In this document: positions 34,261-44,922 of the stretch, piece after piece
Numbering within the stretch: position 1 is the first letter of the stretch
Layout: every line of letters starts with the position of its first letter
Assembly (NCBI GenBank): GCA_020064725.1
Contig: JAGTWJ010000002.1
Span: 558,001-622,000 of the forward strand
Source of the DNA: Drechslerella dactyloides
Taxonomy: Eukaryota > Ascomycota > Orbiliomycetes > Orbiliales > Orbiliaceae
DNA length: 64,000 nt
Direction of reading: 5' to 3'
Notes under the pieces: generated by a model
Database searches by the model: none
The model's input: only the letters and a program-made list of their open reading frames with translations
What the model was told of the DNA's origin: nothing
Program-made: the position numbers and the translations under genes

Positions 34261-36764
34261 ATGCCCCAAGCGGGGACAACAAACATTCTTTTGACTAGGA
34301 TCCACTCAGATTGTGGTCTGGAATCCGACCTCATCAGTGCTATTCTCGACTCGACCGGCAATCTCGGAGACGAACCATACCACAGTCCCGGAATCGATGG
34401 CAACTACGGAGACGAGCGACAGCTCGGGCCTAGTGGGAAGTTCGCGGCAGTTGATCTGAGCTATAATGATGCTGCTAGTGCCGCAATCCGCGTGGATTTC
34501 CTATTCGATGGTCCACCAATATGGCGAGACGAGGTACATTCAACTGATACTCCTTCAAGGATATCTCTTTCGTAGAGATCTATTTTAACAGACGCGTGTC
34601 TAATCTAATATTCGAACAGTGGTTTAGCCCAGAGTATTTCGAAATTCTGACAGCCAGCCGCCCTCTTGACGGGATCTGTCTCTTGATGAAAGACTGGCCC
34701 CCAGAAGGCGACTACCGCGTGTCTCGCTGGCTCGAATGGGTCAGCTTTTACGAGGAGATACTCGCTCCGATCCAGGAACACACCATAGATCTCTATGTTG
34801 TCTTTCTCTACAAAGCTGAGAAGAGCCATGTACAAGCGGTATCCGCCACCGCCTCGACTTTTGGCATCCGATGCTTCATCGTAGGCGACACGGAAGACGA
34901 GTACATCAGTGGTGTCTCCACGATCAACTCGAAGGCTCTTGTCCGTTGGGCAATGACGCTGATGGTGGATGTAAGGGTGGGTACATTGGGGGGACCGCCG
35001 AAGCCGGGAGCACTGAAGGGCAAAGAGTTACAATTGGAAGAGCCATTGGGTGAAGGCGATCTGGTTCCAGATACTTACGAGGAGGAGCCAGTGTTAGCCG
35101 ACCTGGACGAAGATGACGCGCTGTTAGGCGTCGATTTATCGGGGTGGAAGCTAGAATTTGAGGATGATGAAGAAGAAGAAGGAGAAGAGCCCGTACCCAT
35201 TACCTCTATTGACAACGGAGGAGACTCACCGGATGGCGCGGACTTGGAGGCACCCAAACCGGAGCACGGCGACAGCGAGGATGATGTTGATCCTCCAGAT
35301 ACAGTCGGCGAAGCAAGTGGCCACCAAGTACAAGTTTCAAACGCCCGAGTTCGCGACACTCTCTTCGGTGACACGCCGAAGAAGCCGATGCGGCTTGGAG
35401 ATTCCCACCAGTTCCTGCGCTCAGTCCTGCTCGAGATCAAGGTAGCCTACGAGGAAGAGATCGCAAGACACGAAATTTCCGTCGCTCCAATGCAAGCATC
35501 TCTTCACGAACTCGAAGACCGGCTGGTATCGCTCTACACTGATCTCGGATCGTTCAAGGAGCGACACGGCGAGCTATCAAGTTCGACTAAGCTTATATGC
35601 GGACGCCCCGTCATCCGAAACCATCAAACGAAGTTGCTCCATCCTTGTCCTCGAACATTCCGCTTTGACGAAATGGTGGATTTCCGGATACAAAGTATCA
35701 AAGAGGTCGAGATAACTGGCAGAAAGGACCCGAAAGTATGGGGTGTAATTCCAGCCAATCCAAAAAGATTCGTTGGAAATGTGAAGAACGATATCTACAG
35801 AAGCGCCAAGTGCGAATTCCATCTCATGGGTTACGAGTGGGAAGTCCGCGCGAAAGAGATCAAGGCGCTCGCCATGACGATTCAAGGGCTGCTGGAAAGT
35901 ATAGAGGCCTGCAAGAAACAACGAGATGATTTGAAACAGGAGCTTGACATAGCTACTACCCAGGCCTCGGAAATACAGGCACGGATAACGTCCTGCGACA
36001 TTGACCTCGATAAACTGCAAGACCCCGCATCACTCTGCTGGAACATGGAAGATACGAAGAGGTATCTACAAGAGCATAACATTTATGGCATCACCAAAGA
36101 ATACGGCCTTTGCAGCTTAGCGAAGGCCTCCTTTTACAATTTCAACCAGAGCGACTTGAAGGAATTCAAAGCATTGATACAAAGCCAGGAAACCGCCGTA
36201 TCGCAGTTCTCACTCGGTGTCAACAAACTCCTCCCCGTCCTGCGGGACTTCGAGGGCGAGGTCGAAGAAGGACTAGAAGATATCGAACAACTAACAAACG
36301 GCTTGGAACTGGAGCCCAAACATAGCACCGTCATCAAAAAAATGGATCAGGAACTAGTACAGCTGGAAAAGAAGAAACGGCTGTGGCGTCCACACTTTGC
36401 AGAGCTTGGTAGCTTAGCTACAGAGGCGAAGGAGATTATGAAAGGGATGGAATCCGAACGCATGGAGCTGCTGAGAGCAACGAGCGCCCTCCAGAACAAG
36501 GTCAGAGTTGAAGCTTCGAACATGGAGCCTGGAGCAACAACAGAAGCTGCGGCTGATGCTCTGGGTAAAGCTACCTTAGATTTGGAAATTTTGGACAACG
36601 TGAAATATACCTTGGATAGCGATGTTTTAGATGTCGGAGCTTATGCTACAATGAAGTACCAAGGGAGCACGAAAGAAGGCCTCGTGGCTCTTCACGATGG
36701 CATAGCCTCTATGGTGACTTCGGTAGAAGAGGAGCGGCGGTCGAAATCAGCAGCTGGCCTGTGA
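34261..36764 (+). CDS. GTPase D: degenerate paralogue (pseudo-GTPase)
   Basis: Two exons, 34261-34533 and 34620-36764, phase 0, 805 residues. The start TTNILLTRIHSDCGLESDLI aligns with STNVIVLGLTQNGKSSFIES of GTPase A, but the GxxxxGKS loop is gone; where A has MIDTPGLSDS, D reads FLFDGPPIWRDE. The rest of the G domain is still traceable (GICLLMKD, DLYVVFLYKAEKS, FGIRCFIVGD). A long acidic linker (about 230-320) replaces the start of the helical region. The Cys/Trp beta module is kept (HPCPRTFRFDEMVDFRIQSI, CEFHLMGYEWEVRAKEIKAL), followed by coiled coils. The frame is intact over 800 codons, so this is a maintained protein and not a decaying pseudogene. It probably cannot bind GTP and may act as partner or scaffold for A-C. 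Confidence 0.8.
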
Positions 36765-36989
36765 CGGTCCTTATCCGATATACACCTTTGGGGGAGTTTA
36801 TATATATACCACTTGTGCATCTACCTGTGTATGATATTAATATTATTGCAGATGCTTGCAGGCATGCTATCACAACGTGCCCACTACATGGTTGTTCTGA
36901 TAACCATCAAAGCTGACGAAGCTTGCAAAAATACGTATTACAACCCAATTAATCCGAGTATCATTACACTATTACACCTGCCATAATTC

Positions 36990-39560
36990 TCATTTCTCCC
37001 ACTCCCTTCTCAGCTCCTCTGCCAAGCTCACACCGGGCCAATTCGTCCGGTCCTGACACCGTCGAATCAACTCCAGCACTACCTCTTTCTTCTTCTCATC
37101 GCCCGCGACGCACAGCCCGGCGCCAAACAAACACATTTCACTCATTAGACAATACTGCTCCTCATCCGGCAATGTAACTGCGATCCCGATAATGACACTA
37201 ACACAATCCGCTAGCAACTTTTGACACGCTGCGAACTCCTTATACCCACCGATGCTTGGCCGATGCAGCAGGACGAGGATCTTAGCGAAACTGTGGATTT
37301 GCAAGGCAACGCCGTACTGTGGTGGGTGGTACCACAGTGGCTCTATGTCGTCGATGTTCACGTCTTCGTGGCTCTGCAGCGCGGGAAGCAATGTGAACTC
37401 ATCGCCAAGGTTACGGCTCCAGTCCTCGAGCATCTCGAGAAGCTGCTCGCCACGCTCGACGCGGCGTTGCAAGTTGAGTTTGCCGGCTTCAATTTCCTCG
37501 TCCGAGCAGTAGTTTACGGCCTGCGCGAGCAGGTAGACGCTTCTGCTCGCTAATTCTTGCTGATTCAGCGCCTCGTGTGGGCGAAGCGGTTTCCAGAAGG
37601 AGAGCGCGCGGCGGCGTTCACGGAAGCTCGCCCAGACGTCCTGCCGTAGCCAGGCCCACCAGACGGCTTGCTTCAAGCCGCCAGAGTCACCGTGGATATT
37701 CTGGGAGCGCTGGATCCAGAAGACTCCCTTGAGATGGCGCTCCCAGCCGGAGTTGGAGCCGTCGAGCATTTCATAGGTGGATATTATAAGAACGCTGGCG
37801 AGGAGCTCTTGGCTGCGGCTGTAGGATTCGAATTGGAGGGCGTTTTGCAGGTAGTGCAGGGTCTCAAAGTAGTATTGGACGGCGGTATTGCGGTCTGTAG
37901 CTGTTGAAGGATTGAGGGAGAGGTGACGGTGGGAGAGGGCAAGAATTGCCTTCATGAGGCCGACATTGTGGAGCTTGTACAGATTGCGTTAGATGCGAAT
38001 ACTCAGGGGATGGAAGCTGACGATACGTACTGCGAGTCTGGGAATGAGTCGACTGAAGTGTTTCAGCGGGTCGAATAAATCAATCTGAGAGATCATTAGC
38101 GCAGTCCGTGTTAAAGTCCAGACGAGGGATAAACTATCAGTGCATTCGAGATGCATAGGTTTTATAACTAACCCAGGAGCTGACGTTCTCAACAAAGTTG
38201 CGGAATACGGGGCTGCATGATAGATATCAGCATAAATTTGTACCGTCCGAAGCCTGAGGATGACAGATGCATACATCTCCTGCTTAGTGAGCTTGATCTG
38301 CTCCTGTGACTGCCATAATTTCCGCTCGTTCGACGGATTGGTTTGGACGTCCACTGCATACAGCAACTGGTCCAGGTCCCGATATCCACTGCCATTGTGT
38401 GCTTCCAGCCCACCAGTAGCGGCAGCATAGCCGGCCTGATTCGCCGCGGAGGCCTGCTGCTGAAGTGCGAGTCTGCCTGATATCGCCTCTTCGGAATTCA
38501 GGAAGGGTGACAGCGAAAAGTTTGGCTCCGCCTGCGCGGCATCGGCGGCTAGCAGGCCCAGCCAACGTATTGATGCTAGCTCCGCACTGATGAGAGTGGA
38601 TGACGCGTGCGTGGTTTCCGTGTTGGCAGGCGACATGCCCGCATTAGGCGGGTCCAGTGGATGCAAGCCGACGGGCTGAACGACATCTGCAAAAATATTA
38701 TTCACGCCTAGCCCTGCGAGACCAGGTGTTGGTGGCTTACGGACGGCTTCAGATTGCCGCTGTTTTCTAATTTCCTCGGCAGCTTCCGGTGGCGGAGGGG
38801 TGAATTGATAACGCGGGTCGTCCTCCGGCCGCGAGCCGGGAACCTCGCCTGGCGGCTGTTGGGCAGCGTGATGGGGTGCATGCGGTGGCGGCAGTGGGGC
38901 TGGCCTCGGGGGCAGAGATATAGAAGTGGGTGATAGGGGAGCGAATGGTGGCAGGGCGATGTTTGGCTGTTCAGGTGCGTTTTGAGGCTGCCTAATGATG
39001 CCGGCCGGGTGGGAGTCGTGCGAGACAGGGCTGCCGTGGTCCTCATAGATGCATTCGCGATCGCTTTTCTGGCATTGGGAGCAGCGGGGTCGCTCTTCGG
39101 AGCATTTCATGTGCCGCTTCCGACACGTGATACTGGCATGGCAGAATGTTAGAGATATCGATGCGTGTCATTGATAGAGTCGTAAGAGAGAGTGAATTTG
39201 GATAAAAGCAAATGGAACTATCGAAAGAGTTCATATAATGAACCTTCATATGGATACTTGCAGTACAGATTATGCATATACGTAGACAAGCCAGATGACT
39301 TGATGCTCACAAAAGCTGACGCCTCACGACAAATACCAAATTGCAAACACTCATACGCACCAAGAAGTACAATATTCCCAAAGAAATCAGACCCAAGTGA
39401 AAGTTCAGACGTGAAAACATTCCCCGCTCCTGATCCGTCGGTCCAGTACTTACCAGCCTGTTTTCGTCCGCAGGCCGCGGGCCCTGCTCTTCCTCTGGCG
39501 GCGCTTCGGAGCCGGCGACGGACTTCCCGAAGAGGTCGCCATGCCGGCCGGCCGACTCAT
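36990..39560 (-). CDS. Zn2Cys6 transcription factor (regulator 2)
   Basis: Five exons: 39560-39454, 39132-38275, 38212-38173, 38084-38031, 37973-36990; 680 residues. The zinc cluster GCITCRKRHMKCSEERPRC plus SQCQKSDREC is split by the first intron (GC|T). A Pro/Gln-rich linker follows. Two small exons rebuild the conserved stretch IPVFRNFVENVSSW-IDLFDPLKHFSRLIPRLA, which no single open frame shows. The C-terminal half (LMKAILALSHRHLSL, LLASVLIISTYEML, HLKGVFWIQRSQ) is the fungal-specific helical domain seen with GCxTCRxRxxKC-type zinc clusters. It lies between the GTPase island and the isomerase/kinase pair and is a good candidate regulator of the latter. An ATG at 39542 is an alternative start. 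Confidence 0.9.
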
Positions 39561-40666
39561 ACTGAGGGGAAAGCCGTCGCAACAGGCCGGCAGCCAAACT
39601 AACTAGGTCGTAGCTGTGACGGCGGCAACAGCAGTCGGCAGCGTTCGAGAGCTGTGGGGAATGCAAACCCGACAGCTGGTGATCGTCTCGCGAGATGGAA
39701 TCGAGTCGCGGATGGTCGCGAAGTGGTCAGAATCCGGGGAAGTGCGCTGGCGGACGGAGTCGGACGCTCACTCGAGCAGGGTGCTCGTTTAATGGTCGCT
39801 CGTGGCCATGTAACGTAACGAGCAGCAGCGCTACCCGCCAGAAAATTGCGGATGGGACGCATCTTGAACATTCACAGCGCAATGCACGGACCCCGCAGGT
39901 TAGCGAAGGGACAGTCTCGTGGCTGCAACCTTGCGAAGGCAAAAGCAGGACTTCACCGCAAGTGGTTAGACGGCTCGAGATGGTGACGAGGTGGAGTGTT
40001 CAAGTGGAGTCGCCACTCAGCTGAACGCAGTGCCGAAGCCCCTCAAAAAATGCAACAAACAATTGCGGCAAGATGCGTTGAGGATACAACGTCGACGGGT
40101 CGGGCTCCAGCCGCTTCAGTCGGCCACATGGAGGAGGCCATCTATTGCCGCCTGCTGCCTGACGTACCTGCAGATTCGCCCCTGCCCAATCACTGTGGCT
40201 GGCATGGACCATGCCCGGTCGAGCAAACATGGATATTCCCCGCGGCTAATTGCGCGTCGGTTCTGGCAAAGACCGCACAGCTACCGTATACTACCAGTAC
40301 GCGCATTTGTCGTGTATTGCTCGAATTTCTAATCTATAGCATTAAATACTAAACCCTAGGATTGTATTGCCATTTTTAGAAGGGATATTGATAGTCTCGT
40401 CGCTAGCGCACGTTAAACCTGCGTATATGCTAGAATCGGTCATTGAATAGAAAGTTCTACTCTAGATATCTCTACAGACTCAGATATCTATGCTACAATG
40501 CATGGCGCAATTAACCAAGATATGAAGATTACCCGTCAAATTCCATCTGAGTCGTCAGTCGAATTTACATCTACGATTATGAATATTTGTTGAGTCGACA
40601 CGACCGTGGTAGTCTACACACATATCGATCCTGATAACAAAATAAATGACCCCTTCTCATCAAATC
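39561..40666. other. Intergenic region upstream of regulator 2
   Basis: Promoter of regulator 2 and 3' side of the isomerase gene. Several short frames on both strands near 39.7-40.3 kb overlap each other and carry no domain. Nothing else recognised. Confidence 0.55.
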
Positions 40667-41176
40667 TTACGAACATTTCACAGTCTCCTGCCGCAGCGCC
40701 TCGTACTTCTCGATTTCTCTAATCTTCATCGCACTAGCACTCCCTTCGTCAAACGTATACCCCAACCACTCCCTCACCAGTCGTCTCGCCAACTCCAACC
40801 CGATCACCCGCTGCCCCATACACAGCACCTGGCAATTATTGCTCAATATGCTTCTCTCCACGCTGAAGCTGTCGTGTGCCGTGACCGCCCTTATCCCCTT
40901 GACCTTATTAGCGGAGATTGCAACGCCGAGGCCTGTCCCGCAGATCAGGATCGCGCGGTCTGCTGTGCCGGAGGCGACGGCTTCAGCGGCGGTGATGGCA
41001 ATGTTGGCGTAGTCGGTGAGATCGGAGAGCGGTTTGGTGATGTCGGTTACGGTTGAGACGTGTGAGTTTGTCGTGAGGTCGGCGAGGAGGGCGTCTTTGT
41101 ATTGGACGCCGGCGGTATCGCAGCCGATTACGATGCGGAGACCGGCCGCGGCGTCTGTACTTGCTGACGGGGCCAT
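40667..41176 (-). CDS. RpiB/LacA-type sugar-phosphate isomerase
   Basis: Single exon, 169 residues from the ATG at 41176 (the frame is open further upstream but the fold starts at LRIVIGCDTAGVQYK). It interconverts an aldose and a ketose phosphate through a cis-enediol. The catalytic Cys is in ILICGTGLGVAISANK, and AHDSFSVERSILSNNCQVLC matches the fungal members closely. The position of the usual His in the DHAG motif reads Thr (CDTAG). In Yarrowia a protein of this family (Eyi2) makes erythrose 4-phosphate from erythrulose 4-phosphate. The divergent DAK-family kinase next door supplies a ketose phosphate, which supports a joint pathway. The exact sugar is inference. Confidence 0.9.
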   Translation of the reverse strand: MAPSASTDAAAGLRIVIGCDTAGVQYKDALLADLTTNSHVSTVTDITKPLSDLTDYANIAITAAEAVASGTADRAILICGTGLGVAISANKVKGIRAVTAHDSFSVERSILSNNCQVLCMGQRVIGLELARRLVREWLGYTFDEGSASAMKIREIEKYEALRQETVKCS

Positions 41177-42338
41177 TGTGGTATTCAACAGGAAGTTAAT
41201 TATGGAGTCTTCGTAGACGTCTAGACGGAGGCGTACAGAGGAGCTGTTTGCAACGTAGCTGATGAGACTCAATGAAAGTTGCCAATGCTTTGAATTTCAG
41301 AATCGACGTTCGATTGTGATTTTCGAATTCAAGGTAGAGATTATAATTATATAATTAAGGCCAGTTTCAAGCACTTAAACGAGACTCCAGCAGTATGCAC
41401 GTCCTAGATAAAGTCCTTCCGTGTTCAAATTTGATTCTGAGAGTTCTTGGATTTTGTAATTGTGGCGCGTGTAAACTCTCTGGTGTTAGAAAGTGGAAAT
41501 CGATTCTCACACTCTCATATGCTGATATCTACATCCGGCGTGCCGTATATTCCGAGTTGACTGGTATATTTGATTTTCGCACCTGCGATAGTATCCACAT
41601 GCTACATAAATTAGCCGGAGTCCTTCCCTCTTTGCATTACTTCCTCAAAACAAAGTTGGAGACGGTGCCATAGCGAGCCTGCCTGCCTGGAGACGTGGTA
41701 TCGTATTGACTGCGACCCCGTCCCGTGGCGTGATAGTAAATGGGTTGTCGCTTGTTGTGGTGTGCCTCGAGACGAGGCTCCCAAGCTCCACATCGGGTTT
41801 CTCCACGCTCTAACTCTCGCGACACACGAATCCATCCCGCAACTCTCGTCCCGTGGTTAGAAGTTTCCGGAACGACTCGATTCATGGCGTGCATAGAGGG
41901 GGGTATAAGGTTGAACCAAACTGCTGGGACAACTCCGAAAGCTAACAATTGAGGTGTTACGAGTCATGCTACACTGTCCCGTTGATGGTCCTCGCGACGG
42001 AGTGCCCTCGTTAGAGACTCCGAGCTTCTTGATGTCTCGACATCCGCTCGGGGATTAATCGGATGGATGACCGGATGGATGACTGGATGCGTGTTATACA
42101 CACGCGTACGCGAATCGACAGTCGCGGAAATATGACGATACCGCATGCATGCGATCAACTTGACAGCCATGCATGCATTGCTTTGCGTCCGGGGCTCGAG
42201 GGTGGCACTTGCCGAAGCTACAGCTCAACCTATGAAGCTGCGAATTCGACTTAGATATAACAATCGCGACTGCTAAGTCCATTGCAGTTCCCGCCGCACG
42301 AAAGGACTCTAAGCAACCAATTCGACAATAGGATCAAA
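41177..42338. promoter_or_regulatory. Divergent promoter region of isomerase and DAK kinase
   Basis: Shared upstream region of two genes pointing apart. It carries TGCCTGGAGACG at 41684-41695, the 24-bp element copy 2 at 41757-41780, and CGTCCCGTGG at 41719-41728 and 41847-41856. A tandem repeat of GGATGGATGAC units lies at about 42060-42085. Confidence 0.6.
41757..41780. promoter_or_regulatory. Candidate shared regulatory element, copy 2
   Basis: Core GTGCCTCGAGACGAG with an inverted look (GCCTCGAGACGAGGC). It differs from 23074-23097 at three of 24 positions, two of which keep the symmetry of the arms. Confidence 0.45.
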
Positions 42339-44233
42339 ATGTCCACGAAGCACTTCTTCCATGAATACGACGGCCTGGTCGTCAAGTCCCTCCGCGGCCT
42401 CTGTCACGCAAATCCCTCCCTCTCCCTCCTCCCGCAGCACAAAGTAATCTACAACTCCGCCCACGAACCGTCTAAAGTCGCCATCGTCTCCGGTGGCGGC
42501 AGCGGCCACGAGCCAGCCTGGTCCGGCTACGTGGGCGCGGGAATGCTCGCCGCCGCGGTCAACGGCGACATCTTCGGCAGCCCGAGCGCCGCACAGGTTC
42601 TCGCGGGCATCGACAGTGTGAAGAGCGAGAAGGGCACGATTCTCGTAATCACAAACTATACTGGTGATAAACTACATTTTGGGCTTGCATGCGAGAAGGC
42701 GCGCGCGAAGGGGATGGAGGTTGCCGTGCTGGCGGTGACGGATGATGTCGCGCTGGGCAGGAAGAGGGCGGGGATGGTAGGGCGGAGGGGTCTGGCGGGG
42801 AATGTGCTCGGACTGAAGATACTCGGCGCGGCGGCGGAGGCCGGATGTGGGTTTGAAGAGTGCCTGGCGGTTGGGAGGGCGGTGAATGCGAATTTGGTGA
42901 CCGTTGGGGCCTCGTTAGATCACTGTCATGTTTTGGGGCGGATTAATCATGAGAAGGTGCCGGACGATGTCTGCGTGCTCGGGATGGGAATTCATAACGA
43001 ACCAGTGAGTAGCGGTATCATATTTTCCCAGATACGACATGTTGACCCATTTCTATTGATAGGGATTACTGCACATTGCGCCACTGCCGACGCCGGGGTC
43101 GTTGGTGAAGCAGATGCTCGAGTTCCTGCTGGATCCGAACGACGAGGACAGGGCGTTCGTCGATTTTAAGCAGGGCGACGAGGTTGCGCTGCTTGTGAAT
43201 AACTTTGGCGGGACAAGCCTCCTCGAGCTGCAGGCTCTCGCGGACGAGGCCATCGTGCAACTGAGTGAGTGCAAACGCCGCACTGCACGAATTATATCGC
43301 GAATGCTGACAGAACGCTTTAGAAACGACGTGGTCGATATCCCCCACACGCACGTTCTGCGGCACCTTTGAGACCTCGCTCAACGGCCCTGGGTTCTCCA
43401 TCTCCCTGCTCAACATCTCCGGCGCGGGAAGGGAAGGGAAGACTACAGCTGCGGTGATAACACGCCTTCTCGACGCTCCCACTGACGCACCGGCCTGGCC
43501 TCGCGTGAGCCACGCAACGCCCAGGATCGCACTCCCCTCCAATAACACAAATGGAATTTATACAAACGGGACTTCTAAAGATGTAACACTCCCCGGTGAC
43601 CGCCAGCTGGATCCCACGCTCATGTACGACGCTGTAAAACGGGCGTGCGAGCGCGCCATAGCATCAGAGCCAGATCTTACAACCTGGGACATGGAAATGG
43701 GCGACGGCGACTGCGGGGAAAGCGTCAAGGCCGTCTGCCAGTCCATCCTACACTCTCTCCCGCCTCCACAGTCGGCGTCGCCGTCACTTGTAACGCTGCT
43801 CTCGCTGCTCGCAAACTCCATCGATGCTATGGGCGGCACGCTCGGTGCCATCTTTGGCATCTTCCTCGCGAGCTTTACAGCGGCGGTTCAGCGACAGCCG
43901 CCGGATTTGGATGGCGCTACGCTATTCGCAAACGCAGCGTACGATGCGCTGCAGGGTTTGAAAAGCCACAGCGGCGCGCGGGTCGGCGATCGGACGGTCA
44001 TGGACACGCTTATCCCGTTCTGCGAGGCATTCAAGGCGTCCGGCAGCTTTGGGAGTGCGGTGGAAGCTGGAATGAAGGGAGCGGAGGGAACGAGGGGGAT
44101 GAAGGCGCGGTTTGGGCGGGCGACATACGTGAAGGGGCGGGAAGGATATGTTGAGCCGCCGGATCCGGGGGCGTGGGCGGTACGGGAGATGTTTCTTGGT
44201 GCGCTGGAGGTAATCGAGGGGAGGCAGCACTAG
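42339..44233 (+). CDS. Dihydroxyacetone/ketose kinase (DAK family)
   Basis: Three exons: 42339-43004, 43063-43264, 43323-44233; 592 residues, the usual length for a fused DhaK-DhaL kinase. DhaK part: VSGGGSGHEPAWSGYVG, NYTGDKLHFGLA, and the His that binds the ketone substrate covalently in GASLDHCHVLG. DhaL part: EMGDGDCGESV with metal-binding Asp residues, SIDAMGGTLGAIFGIF and GARVGDRTVMDTL for ATP. It uses ATP to phosphorylate dihydroxyacetone or a related short ketose. In Yarrowia the same family gives erythrulose kinase (Eyk1). Being divergent from an RpiB-type isomerase favours a tetrose/ketose role over simple dihydroxyacetone detoxification, but this is inference. Confidence 0.92.
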
Positions 44234-44922
44234 AGCGGAGGGGGGTCCATGCATGTACGATCTGGGTGTATACGTTAATCTTGAGTATAGTCGGGAAGTC
44301 TGGATGGCGCCAAAATATGCTTTACGTTCGCTCAACAGATTTAGTTTAAATTGCTTGAATAGCTATAGACCGACCTATACAAGTCTATCGGAGTATTAAT
44401 TTTCCGTGGGCTACTGGCGTGCGCGCGTGCAATGTCATGTAATCGTGCGTCGAATGCACTAAATCGAAACTAGTATAAAATTACACGACGTGCGCACGCA
44501 TGGCGTAGAATGAAGATATCACAGCGTTATGACCCCGCAGTGATCTCGCAAGCCGGATACACAGAGTGCCGAACTCTTCTTCGAAGAAAGGTTCTGGTTT
44601 ACGAGACCACCCCGCAGTGCTCGGGGCCAATTCGCGAGCACACGGCTGGAACAAGTGTACCCCGTAACGAGCTCAGGCAGGCGGGATGGAAATGCGGGGC
44701 TGCTGGAGCTTTCCCCAGCCCGGAGTCGGAATTGGCCATTAATGCATTGAGCGTTGTCACTCATATATATAAAGACCGATGCCCTCGCGAGCTCCCAATG
44801 AAAACTGATATTAATATATTCTGAGTCTATCTCTATACCACGATAGCTTGAGCATTAATTAGCAAACTCAGAGTGCTCTTTAATACTCATATATCAATAT
44901 AGATAGCTTGATCTTCAGCATC
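44234..44922. promoter_or_regulatory. Promoter region of SDR2
   Basis: 3' end of the kinase gene and promoter of SDR2. A TATA-like TATATATAAAG is at about 44764-44774. CCCCGCAGTG occurs twice (near 44532 and 44610). The 24-bp element of the other two promoters is not seen here. Confidence 0.5.

Noticed and set aside
38012..38275. Read-through reading of regulator 2 across 38.0-38.3 kb
   Set aside because: Two introns within it rebuild the conserved FRNFVENVSSW and IDLFDPLKHF blocks; the unspliced frame does not match the family.
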